This document shows, one piece after another, positions 37,945 to 47,063 of a stretch of DNA of 64,000 bases (position 1 is the first letter of the stretch; each line of letters begins with the position of its first letter). The notes beneath the pieces were generated by a model. The model worked only from the letters and a program-made list of their open reading frames with translations, was not told the DNA's origin and searched no databases. The stretch spans positions 1 to 64,000 of the forward strand of contig NZ_LRMM01000021.1 of assembly GCF_001647275.1 (NCBI RefSeq), in the 5' to 3' direction. Source of the DNA: Rufibacter ruber (lineage in GTDB: Bacteria > Bacteroidota > Bacteroidia > Cytophagales > Hymenobacteraceae). Both the position numbers and the translations under genes were made by a program.

Positions 37945-38814
37945 ATGAATGTTGCTTTTTTAATACTAGCGCATAATAATTATAATCATTTAAGAAAACT
38001 TATTTCCTCTCTTCAAGGAGCTGAAAGTAAATTTTACGTTCATATTGATAAAAAGTCTACGCTTCCTAGAGAGCAATTTGAGTCAAATGTCTACCTCTTA
38101 GAAGACAGAGAGGCAGTTTATTGGTACGGTTATTCAACTGTAAGGGCTACCATTAAATTACTTAAAAAAGCTGTTGAAGATACCGCTAATGATTATTTTT
38201 TATTGTTGAGTGGGGTAGACTATCCTATTCGACCCAGGGCAGAACTTTTCTCATTATTGCAAGAAGGAGGCGAGTTTATTAATATTTTGAAAGGATCTCA
38301 ACCTAATAAACCTCTTTCACGCTTTGAGTATTATTATTTCGACGGGTTTGACAGAAGGAGCACATCATTCAAAACCAAAGTTTTTATTCTGGCAGAGAAA
38401 GCACTACAAAAGCTTAAATTAAAGAAGAAGATTCCTTTTCAAATCTTTGTGGGATCACAGTGGTTTGCGTTGAGCCGTTCTTGCGTTGAATTTATTTTAA
38501 AAGAAGTTGCTGAGAATCCTTCTTATGAAGCATTTTTTAAAAACAGCTTAGTACCAGATGAATCTTTCTTTCAGACTATCATTGGTAACTCAAAATTCTT
38601 TGCCCAAACAAAGGCTAATCTTACCTATACTGACTGGAGTACTAAACCAGCCCCAGCAATTATTACTGAAAAGCATGTGGAATTTTTTAAATTAAATAGA
38701 ATCTTAGAAGGTGTTTATGGAAAATCTTCTCCTTTTTTTGCGCGTAAGTTTGATGATGATTCTAGTGAACTTGTAAAAAGGATTGATTCTGAGCTAAGGG
38801 GTGTTGATTTATGA
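37945..38814 (+). CDS. Beta-1,6-N-acetylglucosaminyltransferase-like (GT14, core-2/I-branching) protein
   Basis: The start MNVAFLILAHNNYNHLRKLI with FYVHIDKK and YFLLLSGVDYPIRP matches the core-2/I-branching (GT14) family, which in bacteria transfers xylose or N-acetylglucosamine. Together with the UDP-xylose genes, a xylosyl transfer is possible. It has 289 residues and no membrane helix. The flanking gene spacing (55 bases) suits the same operon. Confidence 0.8.
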   Translation: MNVAFLILAHNNYNHLRKLISSLQGAESKFYVHIDKKSTLPREQFESNVYLLEDREAVYWYGYSTVRATIKLLKKAVEDTANDYFLLLSGVDYPIRPRAELFSLLQEGGEFINILKGSQPNKPLSRFEYYYFDGFDRRSTSFKTKVFILAEKALQKLKLKKKIPFQIFVGSQWFALSRSCVEFILKEVAENPSYEAFFKNSLVPDESFFQTIIGNSKFFAQTKANLTYTDWSTKPAPAIITEKHVEFFKLNRILEGVYGKSSPFFARKFDDDSSELVKRIDSELRGVDL

Positions 38815-38909
38815 TTATATTAAATTATAGTTGCTTTTGTGTCTAACATATCTTAATGAGTAGCAATAGTACTCATAAACATTTGTTCAATTCTCTAATT
38901 AAGATTTTT

Positions 38910-38917
38910 TATCTTTG
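38910..38917 (+). promoter_or_regulatory. Candidate -7 box (TATCTTTG) before the acyltransferase
   Basis: Matches TAnnTTTG and lies 25 bases before the ATG at 38942. A TTTG at 38882-38885 is about five bases too far for the usual spacing, so this is weaker than the others. Confidence 0.4.
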
Positions 38918-38941
38918 TGATTTGCATAATAACTTTGATTG

Positions 38942-40237
38942 ATGACTAAAACTTTAAGTTTAACTCAAGATCATATAGTGTCACAGTCCGATAGTAATAA
39001 AGAGTTTTCCTTTAATTTAGAGGCAATGAGAGGATTTGTTGCCCTAGCGGTCGCACTTCATCACGTTGAAAACTACGAATTTTACCTTGATCCGAACTAT
39101 TTTCCCATCGGTGTAGACGCAATACGACTTCCTGGACACCTCGGAGTACTCATATTCTTTGTTTTATCAGGCTATGTTATTGGCCTCAGTAGTAAAAGGC
39201 TTAGTTCTTGGCAAGAAATTCTTCTTTATGTGAAGAAAAGGCTAGTTCGCCTTTACCCTATCTATGTACTTTGCATAGCATTCACATTAATCATTGCTCA
39301 ATCCTCATACAGTTTTGAAACAATAGTATCTAACCTAACATTTGGCCAAATCTTCTTTACTCCAATAATTAATGAAATTACACCTATTTGGTCTTTACAG
39401 TACGAAGTAATATACTATTTATTATTTATACCTATCTCATATTATAGAATACCTCCACTGGTCGTCGCTATAATTTCGGTAGTTGTAGGAGTCGGAAATT
39501 ATTTTATCGAGCCACTGCTGCATATGCCTGCATTGACATCTTACGCTCTTGGACTAGCTTTTTGGACATCTGGTTTGGCTTTAGCAAAAGGCTTGCCTCG
39601 GTCGTCATCTAAGATTAATTGTCTCAGACTTATAAGTATGGTCTTTCTAATGCTTAGTATAGTCTATTTCAATACTATCACTTTGGTTACGGGCAAAGCA
39701 ATGGATGTTATATTTGGGCATAGAATCAAATTTGAGGGATTATATTTATTTAAATCAATCAATGAAGTTATTGATTTAACATATCTCCCATATTGCCTAC
39801 TCTTTATAGCTTCATTTGCTAATATTAAGTTTAAATACCTTAACCACTTAACTTTACTGCTGTTGCTGTTGCCTGTATTAAATATTCTTGTAGTAATGAG
39901 AAATTCGCAGTATGGAGTCTTGTCAGTGAGATTTCTATTTCCTTTTATTTGTTACATTATTAGTTTGATCCTTTATTTTCTAAAAGGTAAAATCCTTTTA
40001 GAAAATATGGGAAAAACCGTAGTTAATGCTGGGATTTGGCTGGGTAGTATCTCATATGGGATCTATATCATTCATTTTCCAATTCTGATCATTTTCCGGC
40101 AAACAGAATATTTCAGTGGTACACTCATATCCTTTGTTGTACGCCTATGTTTATATATGATTTTTGTTATTCTCGCAAGTGTTTTTCTTGAAAAGAAGGT
40201 GCAGCCAATAGCAAAGCGTTTTTTAATGAGGAATTAA
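38942..40237 (+). CDS. Acyltransferase family 3 membrane protein
   Basis: The start at 38942 is the first ATG of the frame. The family 3 acyltransferase signature lies early (LEAMRGFVALAVALHHVENY) with His residue in LHHV as the likely catalytic base. About ten membrane helices follow to residue 425. It moves an acetyl or succinyl group onto sugars from the cytoplasmic side or across the membrane. It sits in the middle of the glycosyltransferases, so its target is probably the same polymer. Confidence 0.87.
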   Translation: MTKTLSLTQDHIVSQSDSNKEFSFNLEAMRGFVALAVALHHVENYEFYLDPNYFPIGVDAIRLPGHLGVLIFFVLSGYVIGLSSKRLSSWQEILLYVKKRLVRLYPIYVLCIAFTLIIAQSSYSFETIVSNLTFGQIFFTPIINEITPIWSLQYEVIYYLLFIPISYYRIPPLVVAIISVVVGVGNYFIEPLLHMPALTSYALGLAFWTSGLALAKGLPRSSSKINCLRLISMVFLMLSIVYFNTITLVTGKAMDVIFGHRIKFEGLYLFKSINEVIDLTYLPYCLLFIASFANIKFKYLNHLTLLLLLLPVLNILVVMRNSQYGVLSVRFLFPFICYIISLILYFLKGKILLENMGKTVVNAGIWLGSISYGIYIIHFPILIIFRQTEYFSGTLISFVVRLCLYMIFVILASVFLEKKVQPIAKRFLMRN

Positions 40238-40529
40238 GTGGATAATGAATTTAATGTTTATCTATAAGGCCAATTAGTTTTATAAATATGCTTTAAGGTT
40301 ATAAGTGAAGTAACCCTACTTATGGGATCTATATTTATTTGTCTCCATGATGGGCTATGGAAAATAATATCAATATTACTTTTACAAATATGCTATTATT
40401 TCGTAACGTGGTCGGTTTCTCAATTTTTGACTTTATGCTGTTGTTTTCATTTCCTTATTTTATTTATAGGCTGTCATGCAGAAAGGTTGGCAAGTCGAAT
40501 AGTGGTTTTAAGTCAAAATTTCAATAAAA
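40238..40529. other. Spacer without a supported gene
   Basis: About 290 AT-rich bases between the acyltransferase and a glycosyltransferase. A short frame at 40322-40579 has no family resemblance and overlaps the next gene. No repeat is seen. Confidence 0.55.
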
Positions 40530-41594
40530 ATGATCTCTGCTTCACCATGCGTGTCTATTATTGTACCTGTTTACAATAGGCGTGAAACAATCAAAGAAAC
40601 AATTACTTCAGTTCAGAAGCAAATATATCAATTTTGGGAGTTAATTCTTATAGATGATGGCTCAACAGATGGTGCAGAATCTATTATTAATTCATCTATT
40701 AGACTGGATAATCGAATACATTATTTTAAAAGAAATAGACTACCTAAAGGAGCTCCTACTTGTCGAAATATAGGCTTATCAGAGTCAAAGGGTACCTATG
40801 TTATCTTTCTTGATTCGGATGATATTTTAGCCCCTTATTGTTTAGAGCAGAGGGTAACTTATATGATCAATAATCCTAAACTTGATTTTGCTGTGTTTCC
40901 AATGTTGCTATTTAAGCAGAAGCCAGGAGATTCTTTTGTCTTTTGGAATATTCAGACAACCGAAGCAGATTTGGAGCGTTTTCTAAGTTTTGATGCTCCT
41001 TGGCAAACATCTTGTCCTATTTGGAGATCTGAAGCATTGCGCTCAATTGGAGGGTGGGATGAAAACGCCTTAACGTGGCAAGATTGGGAGTTTCATATAA
41101 AAGCCTTGGCTTTGGGTCTCAAATATGCCACGCCTAACTTTTTGCCAGACTGTTTTCTTAGAAGGGATGAATCAGAAGGTAGAATTAGTAGTGCGGACAC
41201 TGCAGAGCCTCGCTTTCTATCTAGGTTAGGAACCTTTGATGCCACGTATCATTTACTAAAAAAGCAAGGTTTATTAAGCGGAAAGATAGAAAATCTATTT
41301 GCCAGGCTGTACTTTGTAAATGCAGAAAAGGCTGCATTACTAGGCAAGAGATTAGTGGTGCAAGCTTTTATCAAGTCTATAAGAGAGAAAAAGTTTTGTG
41401 AAGGAATTATCTACCCTTATCTCAATGCATTAATAGCGTTTAAGAAAATGAATGTACCTTTTACTCTTTCAGCAGCTTACAGGTTTTTGAGGATATTCTT
41501 GCCAGTATCTCTCACTCAAATACATACAAATTTATTTAAACATACATTGAATCCTGAAGATCAGAAACAGATTCAGGCACTTTTAAAGAATTGA
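40530..41594 (+). CDS. Glycosyltransferase family 2
   Basis: The chain begins MISASPCVSIIVPVYNRRET, with LILIDDGSTDGAE and YVIFLDSDDILA as the donor-binding Asp pair and DxD motif. The 354 residues include a C-terminal helical tail. Its stop overlaps the next gene's start (TGATG), showing coupled translation. Donor and acceptor unknown. Confidence 0.88.
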   Translation: MISASPCVSIIVPVYNRRETIKETITSVQKQIYQFWELILIDDGSTDGAESIINSSIRLDNRIHYFKRNRLPKGAPTCRNIGLSESKGTYVIFLDSDDILAPYCLEQRVTYMINNPKLDFAVFPMLLFKQKPGDSFVFWNIQTTEADLERFLSFDAPWQTSCPIWRSEALRSIGGWDENALTWQDWEFHIKALALGLKYATPNFLPDCFLRRDESEGRISSADTAEPRFLSRLGTFDATYHLLKKQGLLSGKIENLFARLYFVNAEKAALLGKRLVVQAFIKSIREKKFCEGIIYPYLNALIAFKKMNVPFTLSAAYRFLRIFLPVSLTQIHTNLFKHTLNPEDQKQIQALLKN

Positions 41595-42628
41595 TGGAGT
41601 TCAAAAAAGGAATTAGTGTTGTTATTTGTTGCTATAACAGTGCTACAAAAATTTCGCATACCCTTGCACACCTTGCTGCCCAAAAGGCAAACACACTTTC
41701 TTGGGAGATTGTAGTTGTAAATAATGCTTCAAAGGATAATACTAGAGACGTAGCTGTTAAGGCATGGCATGACCTAAATTCAGATGTCACGTTCACTATA
41801 GTAGACCAGGATATTCCCGGATTAAGTGCTGCCCGTGATAAAGGAATAGCTACTGCAAGTTATGAATATATTTTGTTTTGTGATGATGACAACTGGCTGC
41901 AAGAAGACTTTCTACAAAGAGCATTCAATTGCATGGAGCAGAATCCTGCTATCGGTATTTTAGGAGGGCAATCAGAGGCTGCCGCAGATATTTTAATCCC
42001 TGAATGGTTTTCAAATAAATCGCTGGTGTTTGCTGTTGGAAAGCAAGCGGCGAAATCTGGACTATTAAGAGGTGTCAACCAAAATTTATATGGGGCGTGC
42101 ATGGTAGTTAGAAGGTCGGGCTTACAGGTGTTGGATAATTGTGGATTCAGCTTCCTGAATAGCGGTCGCTTCGGTGATAAACTTACTGGGGGAGAAGATA
42201 TTGAGTTAGGCAAAGCGTTTAGATTAGCTAATTATCAGCTTTATTATGATGAATCCTTAAAGTTTAAACATTACATGCCTGCTGACCGTATTAACTGGCC
42301 CTACTTTTTGAGACTAGGGAAGGGAAGTGCGAGTTCTGGGATTCCGATTTTTATTTATGACCAGTTTTTGAGAAAAGGTTCTATAACTAAACGTGAATTT
42401 AGAGTTACTTACTGGAAATATGTGGGCGTTGTAGGATTAAAAATAGCCAAAAGACCTTTCACTTTTCTTAAATATATAAAAGGGAATGCAAAAGAAGGCG
42501 ACTTGGCTTATTTTGAAATGATGAGGCTGGTAGAGACATGGAATGTCTTTAGCACACGATATACGTTTGCTGAATACTGTTTTGAACAAATAAAAAAGTT
42601 CAAGGAGAAAGTTTATAAACTACGGTAA
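41594..42628 (+). CDS. Glycosyltransferase family 2
   Basis: The start at 41594 overlaps the previous stop. The motifs are ISVVICCYNSATKISHTLAH, IVVVNNASKDNT and YILFCDDDNWL, where DDD replaces the usual DxD. The segment GGQSEAAADI and the later LTGGEDIELGKAFRL with ED before the helix are typical of GT2 acceptor and base sites. 344 residues. Confidence 0.87.
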   Translation: MEFKKGISVVICCYNSATKISHTLAHLAAQKANTLSWEIVVVNNASKDNTRDVAVKAWHDLNSDVTFTIVDQDIPGLSAARDKGIATASYEYILFCDDDNWLQEDFLQRAFNCMEQNPAIGILGGQSEAAADILIPEWFSNKSLVFAVGKQAAKSGLLRGVNQNLYGACMVVRRSGLQVLDNCGFSFLNSGRFGDKLTGGEDIELGKAFRLANYQLYYDESLKFKHYMPADRINWPYFLRLGKGSASSGIPIFIYDQFLRKGSITKREFRVTYWKYVGVVGLKIAKRPFTFLKYIKGNAKEGDLAYFEMMRLVETWNVFSTRYTFAEYCFEQIKKFKEKVYKLR

Positions 42629-42727
42629 CAGCTTAAACCAGCCATAATAGAATTACCAATAAAATGGCGTTCAATATATAATTGTTCCCTGCATAAATCT
42701 GTCTTTTTTTGCTCCTTTAGTTATAGT

Positions 42728-43555
42728 ATGGCTATTTTCTCTGCTTTGGTTTCTATTATTATGCCAGCTTACAATGCAGGTAAATATGTGCGTGAATCTA
42801 TTCAATCAGTTCTGAAACAAACATATTCTAATTGGGAACTCATTATAATCAACGACGGTAGCCTAGATGATACAGAGGAGGAGGTGCTAAAGTTTAAAGA
42901 CGATAGAATAAAATACGTGCGCCAAGAGAACGCGGGGGTTTCAGCCGCCCGAAACAAAGGTTTGTCTCTTATGCAAGGAGATTATTTCTGCTTTTTAGAT
43001 GCAGATGATATCTTCCCGGAGAAGAGCCTAGCAAGTAGGTTAGAGGTTTTTCATCATGACAGTTCTCTCAGTTTTGTTGACGGTAGAGTATTTGTTATGA
43101 ATGTAGACCTAAAAAACGTAAAGCGAGATTACCTTCCCGTATTCAGAGGGAATCCTTTCCCAAAACTTGTTAGAATTAGCGGAGAATGCTTTTTAGGCAA
43201 CACGTGGATGATTAAACGGCAAGAAGGCTACTTGTACCAATTCAGAAAAGGCCTTACCCACGGAGAAGACAGGCTATTTTTTTTAGACATAGCTGACCAG
43301 GGGAATTATTCGTTCACAGAGGAAGTGATTCTATTGTACAGGACAGGGCATGCATCTGCTATGAAGAACCTGAAAGGCTTAGAAAAAGGTTATATAAACT
43401 TGTACAATATTATTAAAAACGAATTTGCGTCAGTGAATCCGCAAGATTTGCTGTACTTAAAATATAAGATCACTCGTATAATGGTTCTTTCTTACTTAAA
43501 GAACCGTGACTATATACCGGCAGTTAAAGCATTTCTGCACCTAAGTTCGCTTTAG
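42728..43555 (+). CDS. Glycosyltransferase family 2
   Basis: The chain starts MAIFSALVSIIMPAYNAGKY and has LIIINDGSLDDTEEE, then AARNKGLSLMQGDYFCFLDA and DD. At 275 residues it is on the short side of the family. A 99-base AT-rich spacer separates it from the previous gene, so it may have its own start site of transcription. Confidence 0.87.
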   Translation: MAIFSALVSIIMPAYNAGKYVRESIQSVLKQTYSNWELIIINDGSLDDTEEEVLKFKDDRIKYVRQENAGVSAARNKGLSLMQGDYFCFLDADDIFPEKSLASRLEVFHHDSSLSFVDGRVFVMNVDLKNVKRDYLPVFRGNPFPKLVRISGECFLGNTWMIKRQEGYLYQFRKGLTHGEDRLFFLDIADQGNYSFTEEVILLYRTGHASAMKNLKGLEKGYINLYNIIKNEFASVNPQDLLYLKYKITRIMVLSYLKNRDYIPAVKAFLHLSSL

Positions 43556-43601
43556 GGGCATTAAATTTCGTAATTTAGGGCAAATTTTCAAAAAGGTTTA
43601 A

Positions 43602-44561
43602 ATGGCTAAGATATTGGTTACCGGTGCAGCCGGGTTTATTGGTTCAAATCTGGTTGAAAGACTGCTAGATTTAAAAAATGTGGTAATAGGGGTAGATAAC
43701 TTTGATCCATTTTATTCAAGGGATATAAAACAGCAGAACCTTCAAGGTCTATTAAGGCATCCTGGCTTTTCTTTTTACGAATTTGATTTAGGAGAAGCTG
43801 GTAACATAGAAACCATTACTGAACCAATAGACATTGTAGTGCATTTGGCTGGGAAAGCTGGAGTAAGGCCTTCTATTGATGATCCAAATGGTTATATCAA
43901 AGCCAACATCACAGCCACAAATAATATCTTAGAATGGATGCAGAAACGGAATATTAAAAAGCTGGTCTTTGCATCTTCGTCTTCTGTGTATGGTAACAAC
44001 AAGAAAGTACCTTTTGAAGAAACTGATTTGGTAGATAATCCAATTTCTCCTTACGCCTTCACCAAGAAAGCATGTGAATTATTGAATCACGTATATCACA
44101 GCTTATATAAAATGGATATCATCAATCTTCGCTTCTTTACTGTTTATGGTCCTCGTCAACGTCCAGATTTGGCAATCCATAAATTTGTGAAGATGATTGA
44201 CAATAATATTCCTTTAACGGTTTATGGTGATGGAAGTACTGCAAGGGATTATACGTTTGTAGAGGACACTGTTTCTGGCATTATCAGTTCAATTGAATTT
44301 GTCTCCAGAAATATAAATGTATTTGAGGTGGTGAACTTAGGAAACAGCACGCCCGTCAAGCTGTTGGATTTGATTAATCATATCTACACCATCATGGACA
44401 AGGAGCCGCAAATTGAATACTTGCCTATGCAGCCCGGTGACGTCGACATCACATATGCCAGTATAGACAAGGCCACCAAATTAATAAATTATAATCCTCA
44501 AACTCCTATTGAGGCTGGTTTGAAGAAGTTTGTAGAGTGGTATAGAAGTCATAAGAAATAG
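43602..44561 (+). CDS. NAD-dependent UDP-sugar epimerase, probably UDP-glucuronate 4-epimerase
   Basis: An extended short-chain dehydrogenase of 319 residues: GAAGFIGSNLVERL, FASSSSVYGNN, and YAFTKKACELL with the active Tyr-x-x-x-Lys. It most resembles the CapI/LpsL group that turns UDP-glucuronate into UDP-galacturonate, shown by PRQRPDLAIHKFVKMI. The ugd gene upstream would supply its substrate. A UDP-glucose 4-epimerase role cannot be excluded. It ends three bases before the next glycosyltransferase. Confidence 0.83.
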   Translation: MAKILVTGAAGFIGSNLVERLLDLKNVVIGVDNFDPFYSRDIKQQNLQGLLRHPGFSFYEFDLGEAGNIETITEPIDIVVHLAGKAGVRPSIDDPNGYIKANITATNNILEWMQKRNIKKLVFASSSSVYGNNKKVPFEETDLVDNPISPYAFTKKACELLNHVYHSLYKMDIINLRFFTVYGPRQRPDLAIHKFVKMIDNNIPLTVYGDGSTARDYTFVEDTVSGIISSIEFVSRNINVFEVVNLGNSTPVKLLDLINHIYTIMDKEPQIEYLPMQPGDVDITYASIDKATKLINYNPQTPIEAGLKKFVEWYRSHKK

Positions 44562-44564
44562 AGA

Positions 44565-45803
44565 ATGAGTAATTCTGATAGAATAAAGGTTCTGTACTTA
44601 TCTTTAGACGGCATGACAGACCCACTAGGGCAGTCACAGGTAATAGCCTATCTAAAGCGAATTAGCGCTAAGAACGTTGAGTACGATATAGTGAGTTTCG
44701 AGAAACCAGATGTTTATCAGCAACGGAAAACTAGAATTGAAAAAGAGATAGCAGGTACCTCTATTACTTGGCACCCGTTAGAATATTCGAATAAATATTC
44801 CTTCTTATCTACTTATTTTCTTTTACAGAAAGGTTGGAAAAAAGTAGAGGAGCTGCACAAGATAAAGAATTTTGACATTGTACACTGCAGAGCCCAGCTG
44901 GTTGCTTCATTAGGCTGCAAATTGAAGGATAGGTATGGGGTTAAGTTTATCTTTGATATGCGTGGGTGGTGGACAGATGAAAAGTTTGAGAGTGGGGCTA
45001 GAAGCGGAGCTCTCTACCGGCCATTATATAAATATCTCAAAAATCAGGAGCAAAAATTTTTCAGAACTGCAGATACAGTGGTTTCCCTTACACATGTAGG
45101 TAAAGAAGAGATTGTAAGGCACCATTGGTCTACAGAGAGCACTGTTGGTGTCATTCCTACATGTGTAGATTTTGAAACGTTTCAGCCTTTTTCACAGGGA
45201 ATTAGAAACGAGATAAGAGCCCAACTAGGAATTCCAGAAGATGCCTTTGTTTTGATCTATAGTGGGTCCTTGGGAGGTGCCTATAATGTGGGAGATATCC
45301 TCCGGATTTACAAGGTTCTGCAGAGTATTGAACCTGGTGCACAACTTTTGCTTTTGGCTAAAACAGTACAGGGCAACGTGAAAGAGGAGATAAATACATT
45401 TAATTTAACAGCTAAACATAAAGTTAAGATTACCTCTGCAGAGTATAAAGATGTACACAAATACTTGATGAGCGCTGATTTAGGGCTTATCTTATACGAA
45501 ATGACTTATTCTGTAATTGGCCGCAGCCCTACTAAATTAGGCGAGTACTGGTCAAGCGGAATTCCAGTTTTATCTCCGGCCGGTATTGGTGATGTAGACT
45601 ATATCATCAACCGGTTTCCCCATTCCGGAGCTTTAATAAAGCAGTTAAATTCAGATGGTTCTATCAAGGAGGCATTACAGTTTATTATGCAGGAGGCTGC
45701 TTCCAAAGATACTTTGCGTAATTATGCCGTCGAATATTATGACATCAACAATGGGGTCGATTTCTATTATAACATTTATACATCTTTAAAAGAGCAACGG
45801 TAA
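44565..45803 (+). CDS. GT-B glycosyltransferase (family 4-like)
   Basis: The N-terminal half begins KVLYLSLDGMTDPLGQSQV, a pattern shared with a group of family 4 enzymes, and has FDIVHCRAQLVASLGC. The C-terminal donor site reads GRSPTKLGEYWSSGIPVLS, with Lys and Glu in the expected places. 412 residues, no signal peptide. It starts three bases after the epimerase. Confidence 0.83.
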   Translation: MSNSDRIKVLYLSLDGMTDPLGQSQVIAYLKRISAKNVEYDIVSFEKPDVYQQRKTRIEKEIAGTSITWHPLEYSNKYSFLSTYFLLQKGWKKVEELHKIKNFDIVHCRAQLVASLGCKLKDRYGVKFIFDMRGWWTDEKFESGARSGALYRPLYKYLKNQEQKFFRTADTVVSLTHVGKEEIVRHHWSTESTVGVIPTCVDFETFQPFSQGIRNEIRAQLGIPEDAFVLIYSGSLGGAYNVGDILRIYKVLQSIEPGAQLLLLAKTVQGNVKEEINTFNLTAKHKVKITSAEYKDVHKYLMSADLGLILYEMTYSVIGRSPTKLGEYWSSGIPVLSPAGIGDVDYIINRFPHSGALIKQLNSDGSIKEALQFIMQEAASKDTLRNYAVEYYDINNGVDFYYNIYTSLKEQR

Positions 45804-45995
45804 AGTGCCGCCTCTGGTAGTTTGAAGTAAGCAAAACTTTACTGGGCAGACATACTTTCGCTACTCATTAGTGCTGCAGAATAATTAGGTGAAGGTTTGG
45901 ATACTACCGGTAATAGGAGAAATCTTCCTAGGATGTGTAGCTCCTTGGGTTTGTTGTTCTAGAATAAATAATTAAAGGTGGTGGAGAAGTAAGTT

Positions 45996-47063
45996 ATGCC
46001 AACTATTCTTTTTGTGGTTCCATATCCTGAAGGAAAAGCTCCTTCACAGCGATTCAGGTTTGAGCAATATTTTTATATTTTAACTGAGGCAGGATATACT
46101 TTTACTATATCTTCTTTCATGGATTCAGCTACATGGGATATCCTTTATAAGCCAGGACATACGGTAAAGAAAGCTCTCGGAACAATAAAGGGGTTTTTAA
46201 AGCGGTTTTTTCTGCTGTTTTCAGTTTCAAAATACGATTACGTATTTGTTCACAGAGAGGCAACACCTGTAGGACCACCATTGTTTGAATGGGCGGTAGC
46301 AAAGGTATTTGGTAAAAAGATTATCTACGATTTTGATGATGCCATCTGGATACCTAATACCTCTGAAAATAATAAGATAGTAGCAGGTATAAAGTGGCAT
46401 CAAAAAGCAGGGAATATTTGTCGTTGGGCTTATAAAGTAAGTTGTGGCAACTCCTTTTTGCAGGCATACGCACAACAGTTTAACCCAGCCGCGTTCGTCA
46501 ATCCTACCACTATCAACACCTTAGGGCACCACAACAAAATAAAGGAGCAGAATACATCTGATGTTGTCATCGGGTGGACGGGTACTCACTCTACCATGAA
46601 ATACTTGCTTCCTTTGATACCCGTTATAGAGCAGCTTGAACAGAAATATACCTTCACCTTCCTGATCATCTCTAATCAGGAACCGGATTTAAAATCTAGA
46701 TCAGTACACTTCCTCCCTTGGCGTAAAGAAACCGAGATCTCTGACCTTCTTAAATTCAATGTTGGTGTTATGCCATTGGTTGATGACCCATGGGCTAAGG
46801 GAAAATGTGCGTTTAAGGCTTTGCAATATATGGCGTTAGGTATACCTGCTATTGTGTCACCTGTAGGTATGAACGTTGAGGTAGTAGATGAAGGAATAAA
46901 TGGATTTATCTGCGATACTCCTGAACAGTGGTATTCTGCTCTGGAGAAAGTTATTCTGGATTCCCATCTTCGCTATACCTTGGGGCAGCAGGCACGGCTT
47001 AAAATAGAACAGAATTACGCCGTTACCGCAAACCGCCTTAATTTCTTAGGTCTCTTCAAATAA
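45996..47063 (+). CDS. GT-B glycosyltransferase (family 4-like)
   Basis: The chain starts ILFVVPYPEGKAPSQRFRFE and has VFVHREATPVGPPLFEW and KIIYDFDDAIW, hallmarks of a GT-B group near family 4. The donor site reads GKCAFKALQYMALGIPAIVS. It has 355 residues. Its last 49 bases overlap, head-on, the end of the opposite-strand membrane gene. A 190-base spacer without repeats precedes it. Confidence 0.83.
   Translation: MPTILFVVPYPEGKAPSQRFRFEQYFYILTEAGYTFTISSFMDSATWDILYKPGHTVKKALGTIKGFLKRFFLLFSVSKYDYVFVHREATPVGPPLFEWAVAKVFGKKIIYDFDDAIWIPNTSENNKIVAGIKWHQKAGNICRWAYKVSCGNSFLQAYAQQFNPAAFVNPTTINTLGHHNKIKEQNTSDVVIGWTGTHSTMKYLLPLIPVIEQLEQKYTFTFLIISNQEPDLKSRSVHFLPWRKETEISDLLKFNVGVMPLVDDPWAKGKCAFKALQYMALGIPAIVSPVGMNVEVVDEGINGFICDTPEQWYSALEKVILDSHLRYTLGQQARLKIEQNYAVTANRLNFLGLFK

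Noticed and set aside
40322-40579. 85-codon frame between acyltransferase and glycosyltransferase
   Set aside because: No homology signal, odd Cys/Phe-rich composition, and overlap with the next gene.
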